From the NCBI RefSeq assembly GCF_026427355.1, contig NZ_CP102664.1, forward strand, positions 3,491,143 through 3,555,142: DNA of 64,000 nt, written 5' to 3'. The notes beneath the pieces are model-generated. The model did not search any database. It saw only the letters and a program-made list of their open reading frames with translations, and was not told the origin of the DNA. This stretch comes from Sphingobium sp. JS3065. Its GTDB lineage: Bacteria; Pseudomonadota; Alphaproteobacteria; Sphingomonadales; Sphingomonadaceae. The position numbers and the translations under genes are program-made. This document shows positions 17,706 to 25,941 of the stretch, in pieces. Numbering within the stretch: the first letter of the stretch is position 1; the number at the start of each line of letters is the position of its first letter.

Positions 17706-19163
17706 ATGACGAAATTACCGCCCCGCACGCGCAAGGTCCGCATCCTCGCGACCCTTGGGCCCGCGAGCGACAGTCCGGAGATGATCCGGGCGCTGTTCGT
17801 CGCCGGGGCCGATGCCTTTCGCATCAATATGAGCCATGGCACGCATGAGGATCATGCGGCGCGCATCGCGGCGATCCGGGCGCTGGAGAAGGAATTCGGC
17901 CGCCCGACGACGATCCTGGGCGACCTTCAGGGGCCGAAGCTGCGCGTCGGCACCTTCGAACGCGGGCTGGCGGTGCTGGAAACCGGGGCCGCTTTCGTTC
18001 TCGACAGCAATCCGGCGCCGGGCGACGCCAACCGCGTGAACCTGCCGCACCCGGAGATTTATGCGGCGCTGGTGCCGGAAACCCGGCTGTTGCTGGACGA
18101 CGGCAAGATGGTGCTGCGGGTCAAGAAGGTGGCGGAGGATCGCATCGACACGGTGGTCGAGGTCGGCGGCGCCCTGTCCAACCGCAAGGGCGTCAATGTG
18201 CCGGACGTGGTCGTGCCGGTGCCGGCGCTGACCGAGAAGGACCGGCGCGACCTGAGCTTCGCGGTGGAGCAGGGCTGCGACTGGATCGCCCTGAGCTTCG
18301 TGCAGCGGCCGGAGGATCTGGCCGAGGCGCGCAAGCTGATGGGCGGCCATGGCGCGCTGATGGCGAAGATCGAGAAACCCTCCGCCGTGCAGCGGCTGGA
18401 GGAGATTATCGAACTGGCCGACGGCGTGATGGTGGCGCGGGGTGATCTGGGCGTGGAGCTTCCTCCTCAAGCCGTGCCGCCGCTCCAGAAGCAGATCGTG
18501 GCGGCGGCGCGGCGCATGGGGCGGCCTGTCGTGGTGGCGACCCAGATGCTGGAATCGATGATCAAGGCGCCGACGCCCACCCGCGCCGAAGTGTCGGACG
18601 TGGCGACGGCGGTCTATGACGGGGCGGATGCGATCATGCTGTCGGCGGAGACGGCGGCGGGCGACTGGCCGGTCGAGGCGGTGACGATGATGGACAGCAT
18701 CGCAAATAGCGTGGAACGCGATCCGGGCTATTTCGGGCGCCTGCACTATACCGAGACAAAGCCCGATCCGACCACCGCCGACGCGCTGGCGGAGGGGGCG
18801 GGCGGTATCGTTTCGGTGGTCGGGGCGAGCGCGATCACCTGCTTCACCTCATCGGGCAGCACCGTGCGCCGCGTTGCGCGCGAGCGGCCGATGACGCCGA
18901 TCCTGGCGTTGACGCCGCGGGCGGACACGGCGCGCAAGCTGGGGCTGACCTGGGGCGTGCATGCGGTGCGGACCAAGGACATCGGCACGTTCGAGGAAAT
19001 GGTCGGCAAGGCCCGGCGGATGGCGCTGCGGCACGATATGGTCGGGAAGGGCGGCAAGATCGTCGTGCTGGCGGGCGTGCCGTTCGGGACGCCGGGATCG
19101 ACCAATGTGCTGCATGTGGCCGCGATCCGGGGGGATGAACTGAGGGGACGGGACGAGGGTTGA
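17706..19163 (+). CDS. pyk: Pyruvate kinase
   Basis: Catalyses phosphoenolpyruvate plus ADP to pyruvate plus ATP. The 485-residue protein has the N-terminal RTRKVRILATLGPAS and FRINMSHG, the catalytic lysine region GALMAKIEKPSAVQRLEEI, the Mg-binding DGVMVARGDLGVELP, and the C-terminal allosteric domain. GGAGTTAGGGA precedes the ATG. The insert between the barrel strands (the B domain, about residues 70-165) is normal. It is monocistronic and convergent with the HAD gene. Confidence 0.97.
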   Translation: MTKLPPRTRKVRILATLGPASDSPEMIRALFVAGADAFRINMSHGTHEDHAARIAAIRALEKEFGRPTTILGDLQGPKLRVGTFERGLAVLETGAAFVLDSNPAPGDANRVNLPHPEIYAALVPETRLLLDDGKMVLRVKKVAEDRIDTVVEVGGALSNRKGVNVPDVVVPVPALTEKDRRDLSFAVEQGCDWIALSFVQRPEDLAEARKLMGGHGALMAKIEKPSAVQRLEEIIELADGVMVARGDLGVELPPQAVPPLQKQIVAAARRMGRPVVVATQMLESMIKAPTPTRAEVSDVATAVYDGADAIMLSAETAAGDWPVEAVTMMDSIANSVERDPGYFGRLHYTETKPDPTTADALAEGAGGIVSVVGASAITCFTSSGSTVRRVARERPMTPILALTPRADTARKLGLTWGVHAVRTKDIGTFEEMVGKARRMALRHDMVGKGGKIVVLAGVPFGTPGSTNVLHVAAIRGDELRGRDEG

Positions 19164-19209
19164 TGTGTTGGGGAGGGGGAAGCTGACTTCTCCCTTTGTG
19201 GCGGCCGGG

Positions 19210-19845
19210 CTACCCCCGCGCGTTGATTTCGACTTTGAGCAGGCCGAGAGAGGCCAGTTCTTTCCGCAATGTCGCTGCGTCGCGGAACAGGTGGCCGCGC
19301 ATCCCCTCTGCCCGGGCGGCGAGGATATTGTCCTCCCGGTCGTCCACGAAAAGCGCCTGTTCCGCACACAGGCCGAATCGGTCGAGCGCCAGCCGGTAGA
19401 TTGCCGGATCGGGCTTCACCAGCTTTTCCGCGCCGGATACGACGATGTCGCGGAAGGGTGCGAACAGCCTGGCTTCCCGTTCATGGAAGGGCGTCCAGAA
19501 TTCATCGCTGAAATTGGTGATGGCGAAGAGCGGAACGCCGCCATCGTCCAGTTCGCGGACGATGTCCGGCATGCCGTCGATCGCCGGTCCCACGCTGTCG
19601 ATGAACTTTTCGCCCCAGAGACGAATCAGGCCGGCATGTTCGGGATGGCGGGCGATCAGTTCGGCGCTGGTTTCCGCGAAAGGACGGCCCTGGTCATGCT
19701 GCAAATGCCAGTCCAGCGTCACCACATCGCCGAGAAATGCGTCGAGCGCCCGATCGTCATCGATCAGGCGCTCGTACAGAACCCGGGGGTTCCAGTGGTA
19801 GAGGACATTGCCGACGTCGAATATGACGGCGGCAACCGCAGCCAC
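19210..19845 (-). CDS. HAD-superfamily phosphatase
   Basis: A cytosolic HAD hydrolase of the YihX/haloacid-dehalogenase-like group. The nucleophile motif is VIFDVGNVLYHW, motif II is FAITNFSD, the motif III lysine is in GAEKLVKPDPAIY, and motif IV is FVDDREDNILAA; all four are intact. A GTG start giving about 211 residues was chosen because the only upstream ATG in frame lies in an intergenic repeat (19858-19902). The substrate is unknown; alpha-D-glucose-1-phosphate or other sugar phosphates are typical of YihX relatives. Confidence 0.82.
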   Translation of the reverse strand: MAAVAAVIFDVGNVLYHWNPRVLYERLIDDDRALDAFLGDVVTLDWHLQHDQGRPFAETSAELIARHPEHAGLIRLWGEKFIDSVGPAIDGMPDIVRELDDGGVPLFAITNFSDEFWTPFHEREARLFAPFRDIVVSGAEKLVKPDPAIYRLALDRFGLCAEQALFVDDREDNILAARAEGMRGHLFRDAATLRKELASLGLLKVEINARG

Positions 19846-19857
19846 TTCTTTTTCATC

Positions 19858-19902
19858 GCATCGCTTAAGCGGAAAACCGGTTCCCACTTTTCCTCGCGAT
19901 GC
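19858..19902. repeat. Intergenic palindromic element with GCATCGC/GCGATGC ends, copy 1
   Basis: GCATCGC and GCGATGC ends enclose a core with AAGCGGAAAACCGGTTCCCA, a recognisable dispersed element of alphaproteobacterial spacers. It lies just upstream of the HAD gene and argues against the longer start for that gene. A second element with the same ends follows the MerC gene. Confidence 0.65.
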
Positions 19903-19907
19903 TTGGA

Positions 19908-20033
19908 TCAGCCCTGGCGGGCCTTGAAGCGGCGGTTGGTCTTGTTGATGACATAGGTGCGGCCGCGACGGCGAATCACGCGGTTATCCCGGTGACGGCC
20001 CTTGAGCGACTTGAGCGAATTGCGGATCTTCAT
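19908..20033 (-). CDS. rpmJ: 50S ribosomal protein L36, type B-like
   Basis: A 41-residue basic protein, [20 protein letters not shown] onward, lacking the zinc-binding cysteines of classic L36 and resembling the cysteine-free paralogue (YkgO type) that is the normal form in alphaproteobacteria. The ATG is preceded by GGTTCC-like sequence without a strong SD. It is a single-gene unit. Confidence 0.92.
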   Translation of the reverse strand: MKIRNSLKSLKGRHRDNRVIRRRGRTYVINKTNRRFKARQG

Positions 20034-20233
20034 GGAACCAGCCTCTGAATGAATCTTGCGTGATCGAAAAATCGAAGCGCTGCCCCTATGGGCGAGGCGG
20101 TCGAAAGTCAAGGGGAACTGCCCCTATATCAGCTCCGTTCATCCCCCATGCAGCAACGCCATGGGTTCAACGCTTTTAGGGGATTAGCGCCGCCGTGTCG
20201 TGTAAAGGGGCAGCATCCCCTGGAGTTCAGTCC

Positions 20234-20833
20234 ATGTTGAAAAAGATCGTCTTTCCTTCCCTGCTCGCCCTTTCGCTGAGCGCCTGCGCGACCGCCGTTC
20301 CGCCAGTGGAGGTGACGCGATTCCATATCGACAATCCGGCGCGCAGCGGGACAATCGCCATTGAGGAAATGGCCGGAAATCCCGATGTCGGGCTGGAATT
20401 CCGGACCTATGCCGCCGCTGTGGACCAGGAATTGCAGCGCGTCGGCTTCACCCGCGCCGGGGATGGGGCGAAGAGCGATTATGTCGCGCTGGTGGGCTTT
20501 CGCCGGACCTTCCGCGAACCGAACAGCTATGGCGCCAATGGCAAGCCGGTGAGCGTCGGCGTGGGCGGGGCCGTGGGCAGCGGCGGTTATTCCGGCCTGG
20601 GCGTGGGTATCGGCATCAATTTGTCGGGCAAGCCCAAGGGGCAGGTCGTCACCGAATTGCAGGTGCAGTTGCGGCGCCGCGCCGATTCGACCACCATCTG
20701 GGAAGGCCGCGCCCAGACCGAAGCGCGGGAAGGCGCTCCCGCATCGCAGCCGGGGCTGGCGGCGCAGAAGCTCGCAGCGGCGCTCATCGGGGGCTATCCG
20801 GGAGAATCGGGCCGCACTATAACCGTCAAATGA
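20234..20833 (+). CDS. DUF4136-like lipoprotein
   Basis: A 199-residue exported lipoprotein with signal peptide MLKKIVFPSLLALSLSACAT and lipobox SLSAC. The mature region has the DUF4136 look: an N-terminal RFHIDN strand, a predicted alpha/beta segment, a glycine-rich patch (VGVGGAVGSGGYSGLGVGIG) and a C-terminal helix before GGYPGESGRTITVK. The function is unknown. Its stop overlaps the start of the M14 peptidase gene, suggesting coordinated expression. Confidence 0.75.
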   Translation: MLKKIVFPSLLALSLSACATAVPPVEVTRFHIDNPARSGTIAIEEMAGNPDVGLEFRTYAAAVDQELQRVGFTRAGDGAKSDYVALVGFRRTFREPNSYGANGKPVSVGVGGAVGSGGYSGLGVGIGINLSGKPKGQVVTELQVQLRRRADSTTIWEGRAQTEAREGAPASQPGLAAQKLAAALIGGYPGESGRTITVK

Positions 20834-21960
20834 CCACATCGATCACGAGCGCTTTCGACAGCGGCAATATTCGCCTTATTTCCCTTGACGATAGCCCTTC
20901 CGGCGTCCGCGCCGAGCTGGAGATCGTCAAGGACCGGCAGAGCGACTTCTACCAATGGTTCCACTTCCGCGTGGCGGGCGTGGCCGGGCGAGAGGTCGAA
21001 CTGGCGATCACCAATTGCGGCACGTCGGCCTATCCCGATGGTTGGCCGGGTTATAAGGCGCGCTATAGCGAGGATCGGGAGAACTGGCTGCTGGCGGACA
21101 CCGGCTATGCCGACGGCACGCTGACGATTCGCCTGGCGCCGGGCGCCAATGCGGTGTGGGTGGCCTATTTCGCGCCCTATTCGATGGAGCGGCATCATGA
21201 TCTGGTCGCCTGGGCGGCGTCCCAGCCGGGGGTGGAGCATCGCGAACTGGGGCTGACGCTGGACAAGCAGCCGCTGGACCTGCTGGTCGTGGGCGAGGGG
21301 CCGAAGAAGGTCTGGCTCTATGCCCGCCAGCATCCGGGCGAGAGCATGGCCGAATGGTGGATGGAAGGCGCGCTGGAGCGGCTGTGCGACGAGGAGGACG
21401 CCGTGGCGCGCCTGCTGCGGAAGAAGGCGACCTTCTACATCGTGCCGAATATGAACCCGGACGGCAGCCGCCGCGGCCATTTGCGGACCAATGCGGCGGG
21501 GATCAACCTCAACCGCGAATGGCATGAACCATCGATGGAGAAGAGTCCGGAGGTTTTCCTGGTGCGCGGGGCGATGGATGAGGCCGGGGTCGACTTCGCC
21601 ATGGACGTGCATGGCGATGAGGCGATCGCCGCCGTGTTCCTGGCCGGGTTCGAGGGGATTCCCTCGATCACCGAGCGGCAGTTGGAATTATATCGCCGTT
21701 ATCGTGACACGCTCGCCGCCCGGACGCCCGATTTCCAGATGAGGAAGGGCTATCCCACTGCGCCGGAGGGCAAGGCGAACCTGTCCATGTCCACCAACCA
21801 GTTGGCCGAGCGGTTCGGCGCGGTGGCGATGACGCTGGAAATGCCGTTCAAGGATAATGACGACCTGCCCGACGCCGATTTCGGCTGGTCGCCGGCGCGG
21901 TCTGCTCAACTGGCCAAGGATTGCCTGGGCGTGCTGGCGGAGATGATCGGCGAAATCTGA
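20830..21960 (+). CDS. Cytosolic-carboxypeptidase-like M14 metallopeptidase
   Basis: A 376-residue protein with no signal peptide. Residues 1-125 form the beta-sandwich N-domain typical of CCP/Nna1 peptidases (starting FDSGNIRLISLD), and the rest is the M14 catalytic domain. Zinc ligands are His168 and Glu171 in RQHPGESMAEWW and His261 in MDVHGDE; the catalytic Glu337 is in MTLEMPFKDN. Substrate-binding NMNPDGSRRGHLRTNAAG and NLNREW are intact. Eukaryotic relatives remove C-terminal glutamates from tubulin, but the bacterial substrates are not known. It is coupled to the lipoprotein upstream. Confidence 0.88.
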   Translation: MTTSITSAFDSGNIRLISLDDSPSGVRAELEIVKDRQSDFYQWFHFRVAGVAGREVELAITNCGTSAYPDGWPGYKARYSEDRENWLLADTGYADGTLTIRLAPGANAVWVAYFAPYSMERHHDLVAWAASQPGVEHRELGLTLDKQPLDLLVVGEGPKKVWLYARQHPGESMAEWWMEGALERLCDEEDAVARLLRKKATFYIVPNMNPDGSRRGHLRTNAAGINLNREWHEPSMEKSPEVFLVRGAMDEAGVDFAMDVHGDEAIAAVFLAGFEGIPSITERQLELYRRYRDTLAARTPDFQMRKGYPTAPEGKANLSMSTNQLAERFGAVAMTLEMPFKDNDDLPDADFGWSPARSAQLAKDCLGVLAEMIGEI

Positions 21961-21980
21961 TCGTCTTGTGAATCTGGATC

Positions 21981-22092
21981 GGCTCTAGAGCGGTTCTCGA
22001 TCCGATTGAATCAGATCGACCGCTCTATTCCTTTGTTTTACCGCGATTTCTTAAACATCAGATGATGCCATCTGCCTGGAAATCGCTCTAGC
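21981..22092. repeat. Intergenic inverted-repeat element, family B copy 2
   Basis: It repeats the element after grpE: AGAGCGG...CCGCTCT hairpin (21987-22026), an AT-rich tail with TTTCTTAAACATCAGATGAT, and the closing AATCGCTCT. It sits between the convergent M14 and DUF4112 genes and its end touches the DUF4112 stop. Confidence 0.85.
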
Positions 22093-22513
22093 CCTCGATG
22101 ATCACCGTCGAGGGATGATGCCGGTCCAGATGCTTGCGGATGATCCGCAGATTCTTCGTATTGGACTTGTAGAAAAAGTCGAAAATATCCCCGGCGAAGG
22201 GAATGGCGCCGATCAGCGTATCGAAGCCGACATTGGCCGCCATGCGGGTGAGTTGCCATTTCGACATGCCCAGATTCCGTGCTTCCCACACCATCCACGC
22301 GCCCACCGCCGCCGTGGCGAAATCGCCCACCACCGGGATAAGGCCGACAAGGCTGTCCAGGCCGACGCGCCGGTTGGTGCCGGGCAGGACGAACAGCCCC
22401 TCCAGCAACGCCTCCATCGCCTCGATCCGCTTGCGCACCGAAGCCGGATCGCGGCCGAATCCCGGCATGTCGCGCATGATCCGGTCGAACTGGTCCTGGG
22501 AAATCGCCATCAT
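22088..22513 (-). CDS. DUF4112 family membrane protein
   Basis: A 141-residue protein with the DUF4112 pattern: a helical start, then LDSLVGLIPVVGDFATAAVG and the repeated FDTLIGAIPFAGDIFDFFYK, two hydrophobic hairpin-like segments, and a basic tail. The function is unknown. Two adjacent ATGs are possible starts; the second (MAISQDQ) differs by one residue. It lies just downstream of the peptide-binding lipoprotein. Confidence 0.85.
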   Translation of the reverse strand: MMAISQDQFDRIMRDMPGFGRDPASVRKRIEAMEALLEGLFVLPGTNRRVGLDSLVGLIPVVGDFATAAVGAWMVWEARNLGMSKWQLTRMAANVGFDTLIGAIPFAGDIFDFFYKSNTKNLRIIRKHLDRHHPSTVIIEG

Positions 22514-22530
22514 CTGTCCTCCAACACAGC

Positions 22531-24021
22531 CTAATTGGTGCTGCTGAACAGATGGTTCAATGGGTGCCGCGCGCGTGGCGACGGCATGAAGCCGGTCAGC
22601 CGCCGCGCCACCAGCGACCAGCGCACCGGCGATCCCAGGGCGATATAACCGTTATGCGCCTGCATCAGCGCCACCGCCTGCGCCACCCGCGCCATGCGTT
22701 CGTCCAGGCTGTTGGAAAGGCTTGCCGCCTGCAACTGCGCCTCGGCCTGCGGGGAGCAATGCACTTTCCGCGCGCAGCCGATCCGCCCCAGATACCAGAG
22801 CGCGCTGTCATAGGCCGCGACCTCGTCCACCAGCCGCAGGTCGGCGTCGGCCTTCATGTCGACCCGCTCCACCGACAGGCCGATCATGCTGAGGTCATGC
22901 CGCACCAGCCCGAACAGCAGCGTCGCGCCTGGCCCCTTCGGCAACGCCACGCGCAGCACCGGCGGATCGCCATGCTCGCTGCGCCAGCGTTTCATGACGG
23001 CCTGCCCCTGCGCCCGGCGATCCTCCAGCGACAGCCCCGTCCAGTCCGGCGCCGCGGGGGGTGCCGGCAGGTCGATCTGCCCCGGCACGATCTGCTCCGT
23101 CGTGGCCCATCCGCCGACGGGGAACATGGTGGGGAGCTGGCTGCGGTCGATGGCCATGTTGATCGCCCGCCGCACGCCGTCATCGTCCAGCAGCTTGCCG
23201 GTACCAGTCACCGCCAGCCCCAGCAGCCCCTGCACCGGATCGATCCGCACATCGTCCCGGTCGACCCCGGCGGGCACCAGCAGCGGCAGGTCGGCAAAGC
23301 GCCCGCCCAGCACCAGCGCGGATTTCCCCTGCTGGAAACGGGTGATGGCCAGCGCCGCCCGCTCCGCCCGGACGATCCGGGTCTGCCAGGCGGGCACCGG
23401 CAATTCGTCGCCGGACTCGTTCGTCGCCCGCTCCACCGGCGTCAGCACCAGCGCCTTGCCCCGCGCGGCGCGCCGATAAGGGCCTGTGCCGCCGTCGCGG
23501 GACAGGATCGCCATTTGCGGCTGGGCCAGCATTTGCAGCACATAGGGGCGCGGCGCGGCGAGGCGGATCTCGATCACTTCGCCGGTCATCGCCACGACAT
23601 CCTGCACCGCGTCGAGCGGCCCGGCGGGGTCCAGCCGCCGCAGCGCCTCTATCCGCGCCATCAGCAGCCGCCCGACATCCTTCGCCATGACCTTCCTACC
23701 GTCCGGCCAGAAGGCGCGGCGCAGGCGGAAGATATAGCTGCGCCCTTCATCCTCGACGATCCAGCGCTGGGCCAGGGCGGGCAATATCTCTCCGCTGGCG
23801 TCGAACGCCACCAGCCCCTGCGCGGTGGTTTCCAGGAACAGTTTCGCTCCCGGATCGGGCAGGTTTTCCAGCGGCTTGGCGAAATCGGCGGGGTCGCCCA
23901 CGACACTGACCGTCACCGTCCCGCTGCCTTCGTCCGAGCAGCCGGTCAGCATCGCCGCCATCAGGGCGGCCCCGCCAAGGGTCAGGCAGGCAAGGGGCAG
24001 GCGGGGGCGGCGGGACATCAT
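22531..24021 (-). CDS. Peptide-binding (SBP family 5) ABC lipoprotein, no permease nearby
   Basis: A 496-residue periplasmic solute-binding lipoprotein. The signal peptide ends in the lipobox LTGC. The mature part has family-5 features: ETTAQGLVAFDASGEILPAL, AQRWIVEDEGRSYIFRLRRA and VRRAINMAIDRSQLP. No ABC permease or ATPase genes adjoin it, so it is an orphan binding protein or a lipoprotein with another role. The ligand cannot be inferred. Its 3' end is 17 bases from the DUF4112 gene on the same strand. Confidence 0.85.
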   Translation of the reverse strand: MMSRRPRLPLACLTLGGAALMAAMLTGCSDEGSGTVTVSVVGDPADFAKPLENLPDPGAKLFLETTAQGLVAFDASGEILPALAQRWIVEDEGRSYIFRLRRAFWPDGRKVMAKDVGRLLMARIEALRRLDPAGPLDAVQDVVAMTGEVIEIRLAAPRPYVLQMLAQPQMAILSRDGGTGPYRRAARGKALVLTPVERATNESGDELPVPAWQTRIVRAERAALAITRFQQGKSALVLGGRFADLPLLVPAGVDRDDVRIDPVQGLLGLAVTGTGKLLDDDGVRRAINMAIDRSQLPTMFPVGGWATTEQIVPGQIDLPAPPAAPDWTGLSLEDRRAQGQAVMKRWRSEHGDPPVLRVALPKGPGATLLFGLVRHDLSMIGLSVERVDMKADADLRLVDEVAAYDSALWYLGRIGCARKVHCSPQAEAQLQAASLSNSLDERMARVAQAVALMQAHNGYIALGSPVRWSLVARRLTGFMPSPRARHPLNHLFSSTN

Positions 24022-24203
24022 GTCCCGAAAGCCTTAACCCGCAACCGCGCCCGCGCCAACCGCCATGGCATGGTTTCGCGCGTGGACGAAAAGAGTGCGC
24101 GCAGGATTAAGATTATCTTCCCGAATGTCCCATAGCGGCACAATATTTTGTTAACCATGACTCTGCATTGGTCGATGGGGCGCTCCCGGCTATATCCTTC
24201 GAT

Positions 24204-25142
24204 ATGCGTCTCTTCTCCACCATCCTGCTCGTGTCCGCCGCCGTGACGGCAACCGCGCTGGCGCAGGGCGTGACGTCGCCCTTCACCGTGGCGGAAAGCG
24301 GACGGAGCTATGCGACGCTGAGCGATGCGATCAACGCCATCGGCAATGGTCGCGGCACCGTTCTGGTGGCGCCGGGCAGATACGCCCAATGCGCGGTGCA
24401 GCAGGGCGGCGACGTCACCATCCGCGCGCAGAAGCCGGGCACCGCGATCCTGGACGGCGTGGCCTGCGAGCAGAAGGCGGCGCTGGTCCTGCGCGGACGG
24501 TCCAGCACGGTCGACGGCCTGATCTTCCAGAATCTGCGCGTGCCCGACGGCAATGGCGCGGGCATCAGGCTGGAAAGCGGCGATCTGACCGTCAGCAACA
24601 GCCTGTTCCGCGACAGCGAGGAAGGCATATTGACGGGCGACGCCCCCGGCAACGCCATCAGCATCGACAAATCGACCTTCCGCCATCTGGGCCGGTGCGA
24701 CCGCGACCTTGCCTGCGCGCACGGCGTTTATGTGGGCCGCTATGGCAGCCTGACCGTCACCCGTTCGCGTTTCGACCAGGGGGATGGCGGTCATTATCTG
24801 AAGACCCGCACGCCGCGCGTCACCATCACCGACAATAGTTTCGACGACAGCGCGGGCCGCCTCACCAACTATATGATCGACCTGTCCAACGGGGCGAGCG
24901 GCACGATCAGCGGCAATGAAATGGTGCAGGGCCGGGACAAGGACAATTACAGCGCCTTCATCACCGTCGCGCCGGAGGGACGGGAACAGGACAGCGCACA
25001 TCTCTCCATCGTAAACAACAGCGCCTCCTTCGTGCCGGGGTTGCAGCGCAGCAGCAGCTTCGTCGCCAACTTCACCGGCGACGCGGTGAAGATCGGGCCG
25101 AACCGGCTCGCCAGCGGGATCAGGATCACCGACCGGCGTTGA
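24204..25142 (+). CDS. Secreted right-handed parallel beta-helix protein
   Basis: A 312-residue exported protein. The signal peptide MRLFSTILLVSAAVTATALA is followed by a series of about 22-residue repeats typical of pectate-lyase-like beta-helices (for example STVDGLIFQNLRV and SLTVTRSRFDQGDGGHYLKT). No catalytic signature is obvious, so it may bind or modify polysaccharide. The ATG nearest the signal peptide was chosen; the in-frame extension upstream is not protein-like. The AT-rich spacer upstream probably holds its promoter and that of the divergent binding-protein gene. Confidence 0.82.
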   Translation: MRLFSTILLVSAAVTATALAQGVTSPFTVAESGRSYATLSDAINAIGNGRGTVLVAPGRYAQCAVQQGGDVTIRAQKPGTAILDGVACEQKAALVLRGRSSTVDGLIFQNLRVPDGNGAGIRLESGDLTVSNSLFRDSEEGILTGDAPGNAISIDKSTFRHLGRCDRDLACAHGVYVGRYGSLTVTRSRFDQGDGGHYLKTRTPRVTITDNSFDDSAGRLTNYMIDLSNGASGTISGNEMVQGRDKDNYSAFITVAPEGREQDSAHLSIVNNSASFVPGLQRSSSFVANFTGDAVKIGPNRLASGIRITDRR

Positions 25143-25172
25143 CCGCTTGCGCGGCGGCGCCGTCCGTCCGAT

Positions 25173-25385
25173 ATGCGGTCTATGCGCACCACCTATAATT
25201 CGGCCACCGTCCGCCTTTATCATCTGAGCGACGCCGATGGCGGCGGGGCCGCGACCACCCTGTTCTACGGTTCGCTGAGCGAAGCCATGGCGATTGCGGA
25301 GCGGCAGCCGCAGGATGTGCAGGACGGCCTGTTCCTCGCCACCGACAATGATGTGGTGGCCTATCTGGATTTGCTGGAGGGATGA
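25173..25385 (+). CDS. Small conserved-looking protein of unknown function
   Basis: A 70-residue soluble protein (or 67 from the next ATG, starting [17 protein letters not shown]). It has an alternating beta-alpha pattern, an acidic C-terminus ([20 protein letters not shown]) and no signal peptide. Codon use matches its neighbours. I do not recognise a family. It lies 30 bases after the beta-helix gene on the same strand. Confidence 0.6.
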   Translation: MRSMRTTYNSATVRLYHLSDADGGGAATTLFYGSLSEAMAIAERQPQDVQDGLFLATDNDVVAYLDLLEG

Positions 25386-25482
25386 TTCCGGCGCCTATCC
25401 TGGCCCGGCCTGGCGGAACCATGGTTTACGCCCTGCCCGACCCCTTGCCATGAACGGGAGAATCGCCATATCCTCCCGCATC

Positions 25483-25857
25483 ATGACCAATATTTCGACA
25501 TCGGCATATCCCGCGATGATGGCGGGCAGGGATCAGGACGACCAGGGCGATGGGCCGGGCGGACCCAATGTCGGCATCGCCACGCGCACCCGCGCCCGGA
25601 CGAAAAAGCCCTCGCTCTACAAGGTGCTGATGCTGAACGACGATTATACGCCGATGGAATTCGTCGTCCATGTCCTCCAGCAATTCTTCCGCATGGACAT
25701 GGAGGAGGCGACCCGCGTGATGCTGCACGTCCACCAGCGCGGCGTCGGCGTCTGCGGCATCTTCAGCTATGAGGTGGCGGAGACCAAGGTGAACCAGGTG
25801 ATGGACTTCGCCCGGCAGAATCAGCATCCGCTCCAGTGCACGCTGGAAAAGGCCTGA
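25483..25857 (+). CDS. clpS: ATP-dependent Clp protease adaptor ClpS
   Basis: Adaptor that delivers N-end-rule substrates to ClpAP. The core is complete: [20 protein letters not shown], then [20 protein letters not shown], then [18 protein letters not shown]; Asn, Asp and His residues for the N-degron pocket are in place. The N-terminus is extended and variable, and three ATGs could start it (25450, 25483, 25516), none with a clear SD. clpA, the usual neighbour, is not downstream here. Confidence 0.92.
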   Translation: MTNISTSAYPAMMAGRDQDDQGDGPGGPNVGIATRTRARTKKPSLYKVLMLNDDYTPMEFVVHVLQQFFRMDMEEATRVMLHVHQRGVGVCGIFSYEVAETKVNQVMDFARQNQHPLQCTLEKA

Positions 25858-25941
25858 CGGATTATTCTCCCCTTGCATGACGCGGGGGAGCAAAATGGCA
25901 ATCCTGTTCCCCACGCCACCCAACCACGCTAACATCCTCCC

